In this document: positions 1 through 11,598 of the stretch, piece after piece | How positions within the stretch are numbered: position 1 is the stretch's first letter | Layout of the letters: every line of letters starts with the position of its first letter | Program-made: the position numbers and the translations under genes | From: Syngnathus acus | Lineage: Eukaryota > Chordata > Actinopteri > Syngnathiformes > Syngnathidae | Assembly (NCBI RefSeq): GCF_901709675.1 | Contig: NC_051098.1 | Span: forward strand, 15,805,464 to 15,869,463 | Direction of reading: 5' to 3' | Length of the DNA stretch: 64,000 nt | The notes under the pieces: generated by a model | What the model was told of the DNA's origin: nothing | The model's input: only the letters and a program-made list of their open reading frames with translations | The model's database searches: none

Positions 1-42
1 ACCGTCAGCATTACAGACAGTTTTGTTTTTGTTTTCTTTTAG

Positions 43-2424
43 TCAAGCTGCAGCTTCACCCCACCTCTCCAGCAGCTCTGCTCGCCCCGGGACATGTCTC
101 AATGCCCGCCTCCCCATCCTCAAGCCGGCTCCTCCCGCCACGGTCGCGGCCACCCGCGCCCGCTAACCTCCAAGCCCTTCAACGCCGCCGCCGCTAAGAG
201 CCGGTCCGGGGTGGAGATGCTGGAGCGCAGTCTGGAGAAGCCCAAGCTGGGGGTGGTGGAGCAACCCAAAGAGCGAGGCATGAGGTTTCGCTATGAGTGC
301 GAAGGCCGCTCGGCCGGCAGCATCCTGGGCGCGTCCGGCAGTGAAAGCAACAAGACTCAGCCTGCCATCGAGGTATGGAGGATGTCACGGGTAATTTCAT
401 TCGGATGACAAATTGGGATTTTAGTCCTTTTAAACACACCTTGTGTCAACATGTTTGAGAAAATGGAGCCGGAAGTTTAAAAAAAAAAAAAAAAAAGGCC
501 CCATCCAATATGTATGACTTTTTTTTAGATTCAAGGTTCCATCGAGCACTTGAAGAAGGTCACGGTCACGGTTTCCCTGGTGACCAAAGACCCCCCACAC
601 CGGCCGCACCCCCACTGCCTGGTCGGAAAAGACTGCCCGAAGGGATCGGGCATCTGCGTGGTGACGTTGAATCCTCACAGCAACCGGCGCCACAGGTGCG
701 GCTTTTCATCTCCAGACGTGTTGTCCTTGTTCCACCACGTGGGGCGTGTACGGTTTTTCATGCTTGTTGGTCGTTGGCTGTGATTTGACAGCTTCGCCAA
801 CCTGGGCATCCAGTGTGTGAGGAGGAAAGAACTTGACGTCTCATTGCAAAAAAGAAGAAGCCAGAATATTGACCCATTTTTAAGTAAGACACACACACAT
901 GCACGCCTCTTTGTGTGTGTGTATGATGGTATGTCATAATCATTGATGTATTTGTTCCCTTAGCTGGTCACTCCAAGGGCATCGAGGACATGGACATGAA
1001 CGCCGTGCGTTTGTGTTTCCAGTGTGAGCTGGAGTGGGAGGACGGCACGATGGACAGTCTCAGTCCCGTGGTGTCCAACCCCGTCTATGACAAAAGTAGG
1101 CAATGCACACACAATTGAAATCTTTTTAAGTGTTGTTTACTATAACAATCTTGGTTGTTTTAATTCTATTTTTTCGCATCGCATCTGATGGCTGGCCGGA
1201 TTTGCTTTTCCCTGTCAGAGGCCACCACGACATCCCAGTTAAAAATCAGCCAGCTGAACCAGTACACGGGACCCTGCACTGGCAAGACGGAGATCTACAT
1301 GCTGTGTGACAAAGTGCAGAAAGGTACGGTACATGTCATCCGCTCGCCCGAAAATAAGCTCCGCCGACCGTTTTTTCTGCATGCAGATGATGTCGAGATC
1401 ATCTTCCGGCGCGGCTCTTGGAAAGCAAACGGCGAGTTCGCCCAGACGGACGTCCACCGGCAGATCGCCATCGTGTTCAAAACGCCACCCTACCAGGACC
1501 AGGACATCGCGGAGGAAGTGGACGTCTGCGTCACCCTGCGCCGGCTGTCCGACCAAATGGAGAGCGAGCCGGTCACCTTCACGTACCTGCCATATAATCC
1601 AGGTCTTAAGGCCGTGCAACACGTGCAAACCTAACTGCAAGCATCTTAACATATTGCTTTTGTTATTGTAACACAGAAATAACCATTTAAGCTGTGCAAC
1701 ACCTTGATGAGTGTTTTTGTGACCTTTTCCACTGTCAGATCCATATGAGGTGAAGCGCAAGAGAAAGATCAAGTCAGACATGAACTTCCAAGACAAAGCC
1801 AACGTCACAGGTGTGTATCACGGTATCCTTGTGACCTTTTGACCCCGGGTTTCACAATTTAGCAGCATGCAATTTTTGTAGGAACAAAAAGTATACTTTT
1901 ATGTCACACTTCAAATCTCAATTGGATTGTAAAAAAAAAAAAACAACATAATTACTATTTGTTTTTAAAACGGTTCAGCCCTACTGTGTACCAATCACTT
2001 ATCGTTTCTACTGGCAGCCGAGTGCGCAGCGGCACCGGAACAGACCTTCCACTTCGCTCACGCCATGTCATCACCGTGCTCAGCCCAGGCGGGGCCCGGA
2101 CCTTCGGGGGAGATGTGCTACCCTGAGCCCCTGGATGCCAACATGGACAGTAAAGATATGGCCCTCCTCAACCAGCTGATGGAGATGCCCGCCCTTGTGG
2201 ACTTGTTTTCAGACTTACCCACCGTCTCAGCCATGCCTGAGACTAGTCAGGCCCCCTTTCCCAACATGGACCCCAACCAGAACTTCGGCCTGTACACGCA
2301 GGACTTCTCTCATTACGCCGACTTGCAGTTCAACATGCTGGTCAATGGGAACTGGGAAATGCAGACCGAGCCACCGGCCAGCCCGTCCAACGTGGTGCAG
2401 GTGAAGACCGAAGACGACCTATGA
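43..2424 (+). CDS. relb: RelB, NF-kB family transcription factor (5' end outside window)
   Basis: Eight exons keep one frame through GT-AG junctions: 43-372, 529-695, 792-883, 964-1095, 1219-1323, 1387-1602, 1739-1810, 2018-2424. From the ATG at 94 this gives 489 residues. Frame stays open from 43 to 93, so exon 1 may instead be internal with the true start upstream. The Rel homology DNA-recognition loop ([13 protein letters not shown]) is near residues 64-76. The dimerisation half follows ([22 protein letters not shown]), then a basic nuclear-localisation stretch (KRKRK). [25 protein letters not shown] and GPCTG match RelB better than RelA or c-Rel. RelB binds kB sites as a heterodimer with p50 or p52 in non-canonical NF-kB signalling. 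The C-terminus has a DFSxxADxxF pattern recalling the RelA activation domain and ends in a VKTE SUMO-type motif. No ankyrin repeats are present. Confidence 0.93.
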
Positions 2425-3190
2425 GGGCATGAAACTCCGGGTAATAGTCTGCACCGCAACCGTCACTTAAACATCTTTCCATTTTGTTTCAGCTAACATC
2501 ATATAACATTAACTTCCTGTAGTTAAGTAGTAAATTAAGTAGTGCTAGTCAATCATAAGGACTTGTTTATGCAGGGGCTGTTCTTGTGTATCAAAGTAAA
2601 AATAATTATGAACGTCTCAGTAGCCACAAAATGTACTCAAATACAAGTACTGCTATTTTTTTTTAGAAATTGTTTTGAATACACTTTTCTTTGTTTACAC
2701 ATGAAACAGTACAATTGGCTCACCTAAAAAATATTCCATAGCCATTTTTCCTGTTGTAGTTATTACTACGTTTCATGCAGGTTTGTCCTTTTGAAGATTG
2801 ATAAAGGGAAAAGTATATGAAATGTAGTCTCGATTTAATCTCAAATGTGTCTTTTTTTTCTCCCTCACACAAAAGCTGACACGATGTAAAGCATTGATTT
2901 ATTACTTAAACTGCTCGCAAATTCATTCTGAAGGCCTTGCTGGTCATGGCTTTAGTGAAAGGGAGCCGCTCAGCATTGCCAAATACTTGAGTGTATATGT
3001 GTATAGTATTTGTTTATTTTATAAATTGTCATGTGCCTAAGTTTAGACTGAAAAATTCTGAACTGTTTTCTTGTCATTATTGAGTCATGGGATATTTCAA
3101 GTTTCACTCTCAAAAGGAACTGGCGTGTTTGCCAGCGCACTTAAACAAACCTGTCGAACATTCCAATGTAAATAAACACTGCGATGACGG
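2425..3190 (+). other. relb: relb 3'UTR with polyadenylation signal
   Basis: No open reading frame worth calling follows the relb stop. The stretch is AT-rich, as expected of a 3'UTR, and a canonical AATAAA lies at 3171-3176, the most likely poly(A) signal. The exact cleavage site cannot be read from sequence alone. Confidence 0.6.
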
Positions 3191-3595
3191 GAAAAGTAAA
3201 ACATGACAAAAATCAACTCTTTATCGTAAGTGTCATCATTGGAAACCATTGCACTTTACAATTCTCAAGAATTAGACGTGTACATGTTACAGTGAATTGT
3301 GCAAGTTCTTGTTTTGTCTTTCCAAGTAGCTGCTGCTGGTGCTACTACCTGCTTTGTGAGGACTTATTCGGTTCCTCTCTCACTTTAGGGATGACAATTT
3401 GCTCATACTGGTGCAGAACGATGGACAAAGTGTGACACATAAAGTGATAAAAAAAAAAAAAAAAAAAGGCCGTTGAAAATGAGAACCAAATGCAAAAGTC
3501 GTTAGACGTGTTTATATGATAAACGCAGGTGCACGTCGGTGTGTATATTTATAGTGGCCACATTTTTTTCGGCGAGCTAGGTTTTCAACACCCAC

Positions 3596-3627
3596 GGGAG
3601 TCCCCACATTATTTACAGGAAATCCCC
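3596..3627. promoter_or_regulatory. Pair of kB-like sites downstream of relb
   Basis: GGGAGTCCCC at 3596-3605 fits the kB consensus GGGRNYYYCC. GGAAATCCCC at 3618-3627 is a classical kB variant. They lie 12 bp apart, about 0.4 kb beyond the relb poly(A) signal. Function is inferred from motif match only. Confidence 0.3.
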
Positions 3628-3694
3628 GTAACACGAGTTGCTCTTACCAACTCAAACACTGATGATGAGCGCCATTTAGGTGACGTTTGTACAA

Positions 3695-4300
3695 ATTAGT
3701 GTTGGCTCGTGAGTGAACGATTCGTCAAAAGAACGAAGCTTTTCAGTGAACGTGAGTGAACGGATGGCTCCCTGAAGTTATTCGTTCTTTTTTCAGTTCA
3801 TAGGACTTCAACCAACACGCAATGACGTACCAACGTTACGGTAATGCGCATTAGTGTTGGTTCGTGAGTGAACGATTCTTCAAAAGAACACATATTTTCA
3901 GTGAACGAGAGTTCCAAAAGTGATTCGTTCTTTTTACCAGTTCATATGACTTCAACCAGTAGGTGTCGGTAATGCTCATTGAAGCTGGTGCCACATCGCC
4001 GTCAAACAAAACGAAGAAGAAAATGACGTCACTTCCCGTTCACGAACGAGTCGTGGATTGCATTTCCCGTTCACCAAACTGAACGTTTCTGTGAGTGAAC
4101 GAGTCAGTGAGTGAGTGATTTGCATTTCCAGTTCATCGCGAGAACTGACCAGTGAGGGAACGAATCGTGACTTTCCCGTTCGCGAACGAGTCAATGGGTC
4201 AACTGCCTTCCTTCCCCCCGTGCATCAACGGATCAGTCAGTGAACGTGTTGCGGCTCCTTGCGTGAACAATTCAGTGAATGAAACACCACTTCTTTTGTG
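3695..4300. repeat. Dispersed repeat rich in GTGAACGA motifs
   Basis: The phrase 'GTTGGYTCGTGAGTGAACGA' starts near 3700 and again near 3855, each time followed by a TTCAAAAGAAC-type and then a TTCGTTCTTTT-type segment. Further GTGAGTGAACGA variants in both orientations run to about 4280. This looks like a degraded non-autonomous element with internal duplication. I cannot name the family. Confidence 0.45.
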
Positions 4301-4889
4301 CTCATTTTCTCCAAGCTAACGGCTAACTGTATTGCATGAAGGGATGCGCCGTTATGCAACAACGGGGAGATTATGCTTCTCTTTGGGTCATCTTGATTTT
4401 ATAACACTTACAGTAGTTTTAAAATAACGTGTATGCATATACACGCCTAAATATTGTTATCCAATATATCTATTGCAATTTCACATTAGATTGCTGGTTT
4501 GAGATTTACTTTTATTATTATTGTTATTATTATTTTAATAAACATTTGTTAAAACTTGTCTGGTGTTTTATTCCTTGTTTTTATATTCGCCAATTAAAAC
4601 ATAAAAATCAGACATTTGGTTAACTGCTTAATATGACAATATGTATGTGTTTTACGTTGTTATATGAGTTGGTGTCCCCCAAAATAACAAATGTCGGCAC
4701 AACAGATTTTTTTTTCAACCTTTTATTCAAACACAAACACATTCCGTATAATAACACCATCAACTACAATCTAACAAATACAAATTAAAACAATGTCGGC
4801 ATAACTGTGTCGGCTGGCATAGCAGCAACGTGTCACTCACTCGTGAATCTTCGCGAACGAACCTGAAAATGGCGGCGTACCTAATAGAG
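4301..4889. other. AT-rich intergenic stretch, no gene seen
   Basis: AT-rich DNA with short simple-sequence runs, for example a (TTATTA) tract near 4515. No splice-supported exon, RNA gene or transposon termini were recognised. Confidence 0.4.
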
Positions 4890-6660
4890 TGTCCGAGTGA
4901 CGTCACAGATCGAACAGCCAATCAGAAAGTGGGGGTGAGGGTGGGTGTATCACTTTTCACTAATAAAGTGGCCTGTTATTAGGTACACTTGAAAATGGCG
5001 GTGTACCTAATGGAGTGTCCGAGTGACGTCACAGATCAACCAGCCAATCAGAAAGTGGGGGTGAGGGCGGGTGTGGCACTTTTCACTTTCATTTAAGCTT
5101 TGACCATGATTTTTCCCTAATGAAGTGGCCTGTTATTAGGTACACTTGAAAATGGCGGTGTACCTAATGGAGTGTCCATGTGATTCCCTCGTTAAGTGCA
5201 CCTGCGTGAAAAGTTTTAGCTCCTGCAGAACGTGAAAGAAGCTAAAACTTTTCACGCAGCTGCACTTAACGAGGGTAACTTGGCAAACGTATTGGAACTC
5301 GGCCCCGAGGACTAGAGCTTGACACCTGTCACCTTTGACCATGATATCTGCTTAATAAAGTGGCCGGTTATTAGGTACACTTGAAAATGGCGGTGTACCT
5401 AATGGACTGTCCGTGTGATTCCCTCATTAAGTGCACCTGCGTGAAAAGTTTTAGGTCCTGCGGAACGTGAAAGGGGCTAAAACTTTTCACGCAGGTGCGC
5501 TTAACGAGGGTCACTTGGAAAACATGTTGGAACGCGGCCCAGAGGACTAGAGGTTGACACCTGTGACCTTTGACCGTGATATTTCCCTAATAAAGTGGCC
5601 TGTTATTAGGTACACTTGAAAATGGCGGTGTACCTAATGGAGTGTCTATATGATTCCCTCGTTAAGTGCACCTGCGTGAAAAGTTTTAGCTCCTGCGGAA
5701 CGTGAAAGAGGCTAAAACTTTTCACGCAGGTGTGTTTAACGAGGGTCACTTGGAAAACATATTGGAACGCGGCCCCGAGGACTAGAACTTGACACCTGTG
5801 ACCTTTGACCATGATAGTTCCCTAATAAAGTGGCCTGTTATTAGGTACACTTGAAAATGGCGGTGTACCTAATGGAGTGTCCGTGTGATTCCCTCGTTAA
5901 GTGCACCTGCGTGAAAAGTTTTAGCTCCTGCGGAACGTGAAAGGGGCTAAAACTTTTCACGCAGGTGCGCTTAACGAGGGTCACTTGGAAAACATGTTGG
6001 AACGCGGCCCAGAGGACTAGAGGTTGACACCTGTGACCTTTGACTGTGATATTTCCCTAATAAAGTGGCCTGTTATTAGGTACACTTGAGAATGGCGGTG
6101 TACCTAATGGAGTGTCCATGTGATTTCCTCGTTAAGTGCACCTGCGTGAAAAGTTTTAGCTCCTGCGGAACGTGAAAGGGGCTAAAACTTTTCACGCAGG
6201 TGCGCTTAACGAGGGTCACTTGGAAAACATGTTGGAACGCGGCCCAGAGGACTAGAGGTTGACACCTGTGACCTTTGACCAGGATATTTCCCTAATAAAG
6301 TGGCCTGTTATTAGGTACACTTGAAAATGGCGGTGTACCTAATGGAGTGTCCATGTGATTTCCTCGTTAAGTGCACCTGCGGGAAAAGTTTTAGCTCCTG
6401 CAGAACGTGAAAGGAGCTAAAACTTTTCACGCAGGTGTGTTTAACGAGGGTCACTTGGAAAACATATTGGAACGCGGCCCGAGGACTAGAGCTTGATACC
6501 TGTGACCTTTGACCATGATATTTCCCTAATAAAGTGGCCTGTTATTAGGTACACTTGAAAATGGCGGTGTTAATGGAGTATCCAAGTGACGTCACAGATC
6601 AAACAGCCAATCAGGAAGTGGCCTGTTATTAGGTACACCTCATGGACACTTCAATAGGTA
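4890..6660. repeat. Minisatellite array, 235-bp unit with internal hairpin
   Basis: The phrase GTTATTAGGTACACTTGA recurs near 5131, 5366, 5601, 5836, 6071, 6306 and 6540, a spacing of 234-235 bp. A shorter unit at about 4974-5131 and a broken one at 6540-6650 flank it. Each full unit holds a 35-bp inverted repeat around a 20-base loop (arms 5656-5690 and 5711-5745 in one unit, 1-3 mismatches). It also holds a smaller palindrome, ATTAGGTACAC / GTGTACCTAAT. The edge units (near 4897, 5027 and 6586) contain TGACGTCA followed by AACAGCCAATCA, suggesting a longer ancestral element whose middle was amplified. The short minus-strand reading frames inside repeat with the unit and are not genes. Confidence 0.85.
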
Positions 6661-6789
6661 CACTACACGATGTAAAACAAATAAATGAATAAATAAGAAA
6701 GTGTAGCAAACGATTTGGTGAACGATTCTTTTGAACAAATCTTTTGAGTGAACTGATTCTAAATATTTTTTAATTTAATTTTTTTTTTA

Positions 6790-7060
6790 CACAGAAACCC
6801 TTGCTATGTATGGTAATAAAAAAAAAAAAGGCATGGTCATTTTTCTTTCAAAAAAGCCTTACATGGTTGTTTAAAAAAAAAAAAGCCTTACTATACATGG
6901 TTATTTTTTAAAGAAAAAAAAAAAGCCTTACTATACATGTTTTTTTGGTTTTTTTTAGAAAAAAAAAAACCTTATGTACATGGTCATTTTTCTTACAAAA
7001 AAAGCCTTACGGTAGATGGTAAAACTTTTTACAAAAAAATCTTACTATACATTATCATGA
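6790..7060. repeat. A-rich tandem repeat around GCCTTACTATACATGG
   Basis: About six imperfect copies of a 35-45 bp unit, each an A-run followed by GCCTTACTATACATGG-like sequence. A low-complexity spacer between the satellite and the mrpl28 3' end. Confidence 0.6.
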
Positions 7061-7230
7061 GCACTCATACACACCAAACAAAAGTGGAGTTTTCAAACAT
7101 TTTATTCTCACTGTTAAAACATACATTTGTTGTATTTACACCAGCGTTGATCTTTCTTCCAACAATAAAAGAAAGCAGAAGTGAGATGAGTTGTAGTTCA
7201 TGTTTCCTGCATGCCTTTTTAAGGTGTTCT

Positions 7231-8301
7231 TCACTTGTTTTCCATGAGATGCGGCTCAGACAGTTTTTGCATGCGCAGCTCCTCTATCAGCTTTTCTGTA
7301 CACACTTTGAAGAGCGGCTCAGGATCCTGGCGGACACACAAGCACATTCCATCAAACGCATGTCCAGTAACTAAATTGTTCACTTTGAAAATGTCACAGT
7401 GTTACCTTGTGCTCCAGCTGCCTCTGCTTCTCCACAGCTTCTTCAAGAGTCAGACCCATCCACTCGGCCTCCTCCTCTGGTATCTCAAACTGCTGCTTAG
7501 CATGGCGACAAAACACGAATATATATCATTTCTCGGACTTTCACTTTTGTGCAGCCAGAGCTCTTACCTTATATTTGTTGTACACCTTTTCTCTGGTTAT
7601 TGGGTCATCTGGATACAACTGAGTGTCTTTGCGAGCCAGCCTCAGTAACATGGCCCTTTTCAGGTCCATGCCCAGTTTAGAGTTCAGATCTTCCTTGGGC
7701 GTCTAACAAAAACAGCAGACAAATGCTGAAATCATGCTGTCCACTAGGGGGAGCTAACGGCCTTCAAAAGGAGTTCAGATCTTCAGCTTACTTTGAGGAT
7801 GTACAAGTCAAATCCAAAAGCGGCGTCGATGAGGTCCAGGGTGCGCGGTGTGACCGTGATGGTGAATTTGTGGTCCAAGATCTCGCTGTAAAGTTCTCTC
7901 TTCAAAAGCTGCGGCTTCCACATTTTCCGCAGACGAGTGGACATCTACGCAGAGGATGAAGTTAATTCAATTCAAAAGAAATAAAATACATTGAAAACAT
8001 CCTGGCACACACTCACTTTATCGTTGTGGGCATATTTGAAGCCCGTTATCCAGCCCTCACCACCCCATAGGCCCTTCTGCGACTCGGGAGGGTAGTAGAT
8101 GGGGATTGGGTTGTCTTGCACTCGTTCTTTCTGCCCTGTTTTGGGGTTGAGTCGGTACTGGACCCCCAGGGGCTTCCAGTGGACCGGTGTGGGCTCCTTC
8201 GGCTCCAGAGACTTCAGGTAATGCTTGGGAAGCCGGGCATAGATGCCCTGTTTCAGTTTGAGGGCGTCCCAAATTTTAGGAGGGTACTTATGCAGAGGCA
8301 T
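7231..8301 (-). CDS. mrpl28: Mitochondrial large-subunit ribosomal protein L28 (bL28m)
   Basis: Five coding exons, in transcript order 8301-8017, 7944-7792, 7702-7568, 7492-7406 and 7326-7231, all phase 0 with GT-AG sites. They give 251 residues, close to the human length of about 256. The start is the ATG of MPLHKYP, the conserved N-terminus of the family. An upstream in-frame ATG is probably intronic, because an acceptor AG lies at 8309-8310. Recognisable blocks are [44 protein letters not shown]-like FDLYILK, and the C-terminal [13 protein letters not shown]. The protein is a structural component of the mitoribosome large subunit, made in the cytosol and imported. The gene is convergent with relb across the repeat block. 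Minus-strand AATAAA near 7100 would serve as poly(A) signal. Confidence 0.95.
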
Positions 8302-8679
8302 ACTGGATCTTAAAGACATAAGGAGAGAGAGTTCATAGTTAGATTTACATTTTAAGTTTCACTAGGTTACATTTAATCTTTAAGTGATGTTATTTTTAAA
8401 CAATTAGGACACTGTGTGCAGGACATTTAAAATCATTATTGAATGCAATTGTTCTTTATCTAAATGTGAGCATAGTTTCAGAAATATTGTTACAGTTTAA
8501 TGTTACAAGTGTAATTTGTAAAATGTAATGGAAATCATGCAAGGAGTTTGAACATGCACGATTACACACTACACGTAACTAGCATGTTAAACGTACCGCT
8601 GGGCGACAAGATTATTGATCAATTCATTAATCAAACACTATTTTATATGGTCAAGGAAACTATTAAGCATGAGTCTTAC

Positions 8680-8880
8680 CAAGCGAAATTATAAAAATGT
8701 TAAATCCACAGAGACAAACGTGAAGCATGCAAGGACATCGTCGAGCCTTGTCTTATTTCCGCATTGCTCGACCACATGACAATAACAAGGCTTATAATTG
8801 GCTGAAGGAAATATTGATGTTGCTGGTGATTGGCTAACATTTACAAGGTTTATCATTGGGGATGTTCACTGACAGAGGGG
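8680..8880 (-). promoter_or_regulatory. mrpl28: Probable mrpl28 leader exon and CCAAT-type promoter
   Basis: On the minus strand a good splice donor (GTAAGACTC) begins at 8679. It would join a non-coding first exon ending at 8680 to the acceptor at 8309-8310, 7 bases before the start codon. Upstream, two to three CCAAT boxes (seen as ATTGG on the plus strand near 8799, 8830 and 8857) suggest a TATA-less housekeeping promoter. The transcription start was not located. Confidence 0.45.
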
Positions 8881-8917
8881 CGATAAAATTGTAGTTCCGG
8901 GAAAACCGGACGCAACA

Positions 8918-9737
8918 CTGAAATACCAACTACAACCTTTAGCAAAAATAAATTAAATCAACTCTGTTTATTTGTAAAAGTATTTTTGCACAGAATAAAT
9001 CAAAAGTGGCACAGATATTGTCTTGTATTATATCCATGTTACCTTCTATATAAACATCCTCATTACATTTAATAACTTGTAATACAAAATGTCCCCTTGG
9101 GTTACATGTAGAACGAATTATAGCGCCATTAAATATGTGCTGGAGAGTGACGACCCCTGCTGAGTGTTCCGTGCCATGAATAACCATAGATACCCCGTTG
9201 AGATTTGCAGAAATTATTCTCATTTACAGTTGAATGTGACTCTTGAATATAAACAAGATCTCATTTGAATTGTTTTGCAAAAAGCTGATTTTTGTTTTGG
9301 TCACTCACACCGTCATATGTAGGAATCGAACTCACGGTGTCGGCACACAAAACAGGCACAGTTACGCCATCAGCGACTCCCCGCAGAACTGCAATACCAA
9401 CTACAACCGTTAGCAAAAATGTTAAAGTATTTTTGCCAAGAATAAATCGAAAGTGGCAGAGATATTGCCTTGTTTTGTATTATATGCATAAACGTTACCT
9501 TCTGTATAAACATCCTCATTACATTTAATAACTTGTAATACAAAATGTCCCCATGGGTCGGTCACACGCAGAACGAATTAAAGCTCCATTAAATGTGTTC
9601 TGGAGAGTGACGACCCCTGCTGAGTGTTCCGTGCCATGAATAAACCCATTGAGATTTCCAGAAATTATTGTCATTTATATTTAACTTGTACTCTTGTATA
9701 AAAAACAAGGTCCGATTTGAATTGTTTTGCAAAAAGA
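8918..9737. repeat. Duplicated 350-bp repeat flanking a tRNA-like segment
   Basis: Sequence 8918-9284 (from AATACCAACTACAACC to TTTTGCAAAAAG) is repeated with changes at 9390-9737. A short third fragment lies at about 9860-9905. The copies share a run including TAATACAAAATGTCCCC and GAGTGACGACCCCTGCTG. No coding potential is apparent. Confidence 0.65.
9300..9385 (-). mobile_element. tRNA-derived SINE-like fragment
   Basis: On the minus strand an A-box-like TGGCGTAACTG is followed about 35 bases later by a B-box-like AGTTCGATTCC, the spacing of a tRNA-type RNA polymerase III promoter. The stems do not pair well enough for a functional tRNA. It sits between two copies of the repeat described at 8918-9737. 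Family unknown. Confidence 0.4.
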
Positions 9738-10181
9738 AATATAGCCTTACGTTTCAAAGTATGACGTAAACCCCTAGCATTAAGAGATAGAAAGAAAAGA
9801 GGAGACAGAGTGAAGAAAGTAAAGAGTACAACAAGTAAAACAAAGAAATTCAGTATGTTTATTTGTAAAAGTAAGTATTTTTGCACAGAATAAATCGAAG
9901 GTGGCATAATTTTAAGACTTTTCTGGTACAAAAATAAAAGTGACTATCAACTATAGTTGATAGTCACTTTTATACAAATATATTTCGTTTCTACCGCTAA
10001 TAGTGGCACTCGTCTTTGTCCTTGTCTGTTATTTATCCTTTCTAAAATGGGGCACTTGTATTCTGGCATTCTTGTACGCTGCTGTGACAAGTAAATTTCC
10101 CCGCTGTGGGATAAATAAAGTTCTATCATCATCATCATCAAATGACAAAAGTCTTAATTTGGATCCTATAATTTAAAAATA

Positions 10182-11001
10182 CCGTTTTTTTCCGTGTATA
10201 ATGCGCAAAATTTAACTAATTTATTGTCCTAAAATCTGGGGTGCGCATTATACATGGGTACAAATTTTTTTAAATTTTTTTTTTAAGAAAATCATGGTAC
10301 AACAAAACCAACAACAGGACTGACCGACAATAGTGTGTTTGTACTGTGCTCTGGTCATTTCGTCAAAGAAGGGATAATAGTCCTCTTCTCTTCTTGACTG
10401 ACAATGAATGTGATAGTTTAATACAATCAGCAAATAACAAAATGCGTATTACAGGTAATATTTTATTTCACAACACTTTGCCTTGTTCCTTTCGTCTCTG
10501 CTGTTCACTTCAAACACGCTCCATACGAACACAATGCTCTCGTATCAGACACTTGCTCGATCACCTGCTCGTTTGCTGTCACAATGTACCCTACACAAAT
10601 CCGAAACATTTGTTGCGGCTCCGAGTCACGACGAGGGGCAAGTTTTGGTTTCCAAGGGTGTTTTTATTCCTCTTCAACGTCTCTCCCATACAGAGCCGCC
10701 TTTTTCACATGTCCGCACGTCACTTTCCTCTCTTTTCATCTGATCGCGGTGGTGCCTTTATGGGCAGTCGGAGAAATCAACGCCAACAAAAGAAAATACA
10801 TCCAGCCTAGTTAAGACCATACCAAAGACTATAAAAATGGGACCCATTGCCTCCCTGCGTGTGTGACGATCATTGGGACTTAAAAAAAAAAAAAAAATTG
10901 GGTGCGTATTATACATGGGTACAGGCTTTTTTCCAGCATCAACATGCCATTTTTAGGGTGCGTATTATACATGGGGGCGCATTATACACGGTAAAAAACG
11001 G
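10182..11001. mobile_element. Non-autonomous Tc1/mariner-pogo-type element (TA target duplication)
   Basis: An 820-bp insertion with 25-bp terminal inverted repeats (outer bases CCGTTTTTT, inner CCGTGTATAATGCGC, one mismatch). It is flanked by TA at 10180-10181 and 11002-11003. The empty site can be read in the other units (TTTAAAAATAATTTC), so this is an insertion, not a deletion elsewhere. The motif GCGYATTATACAYGG recurs near both ends. No transposase reading frame is present. The TA duplication points to the Tc1/mariner superfamily; a pogo-like placement is a guess. Confidence 0.75.
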
Positions 11002-11598
11002 TAATTTCGTACAAATACAATTAGGTTGAGACTTCAATACTCTGAAGTAAACAACTCTTTAATGATATGTCTTAATACATCTCAAGTACATTTTAACGTG
11101 TTATTAGCAAGGCAAAGTAACAAAACAAAAAAACTGTTGAAGAAAAGTGGGGGATATCCAACACTATTTCATTTTATTGATCCACATGAACATGAAAAGC
11201 TGAAAAATCCTGAACAGACACTAATAAGAACCAAGCAACTTGCTCTGAATATGAACACACAACTAAAAACAAAATAAACTTCAAGTATCTACTATCATCC
11301 CGAGGCCGGTTAACTTTATTTTCAAATTCATTGGTAAAACTAAAATGAACTTCTCACTGTCGTAAAGGAAAGGAGTTCAGCATCTCAATCAAAAGGTGCA
11401 TAGTAGAATAGAACTATCATTGATGCATAAACTCATAAAGTCTGCTCAAATTCATGGATTGTTGCTCATCTCCCAAAACACTCAGAATTCTCAATCGACT
11501 CTTTGGCAACTGACTGAGCAAGCAACAGGTTTCTCTCCAGTGTGGGCTCCTGTGCCTGATTAAGCTTACCCTGAGAGACTGTTTGGCCGAACTGAGCA

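Noticed and set aside
43-2424. RelA or c-Rel instead of RelB
   Set aside because: [12 protein letters not shown] resembles RelA, but [39 protein letters not shown] and GPCTG fit RelB best over the whole Rel domain.
5136-5812. Minus-strand frames of 68 codons beginning MVKG at 5136-5342 and 5606-5812
   Set aside because: They repeat with the 235-bp minisatellite and overlap its hairpin. No start context, splice sites or homology.
9300-9385. Functional tRNA gene
   Set aside because: A and B boxes are recognisable, but acceptor and T stems do not pair and no terminator follows; a SINE fragment is likelier.
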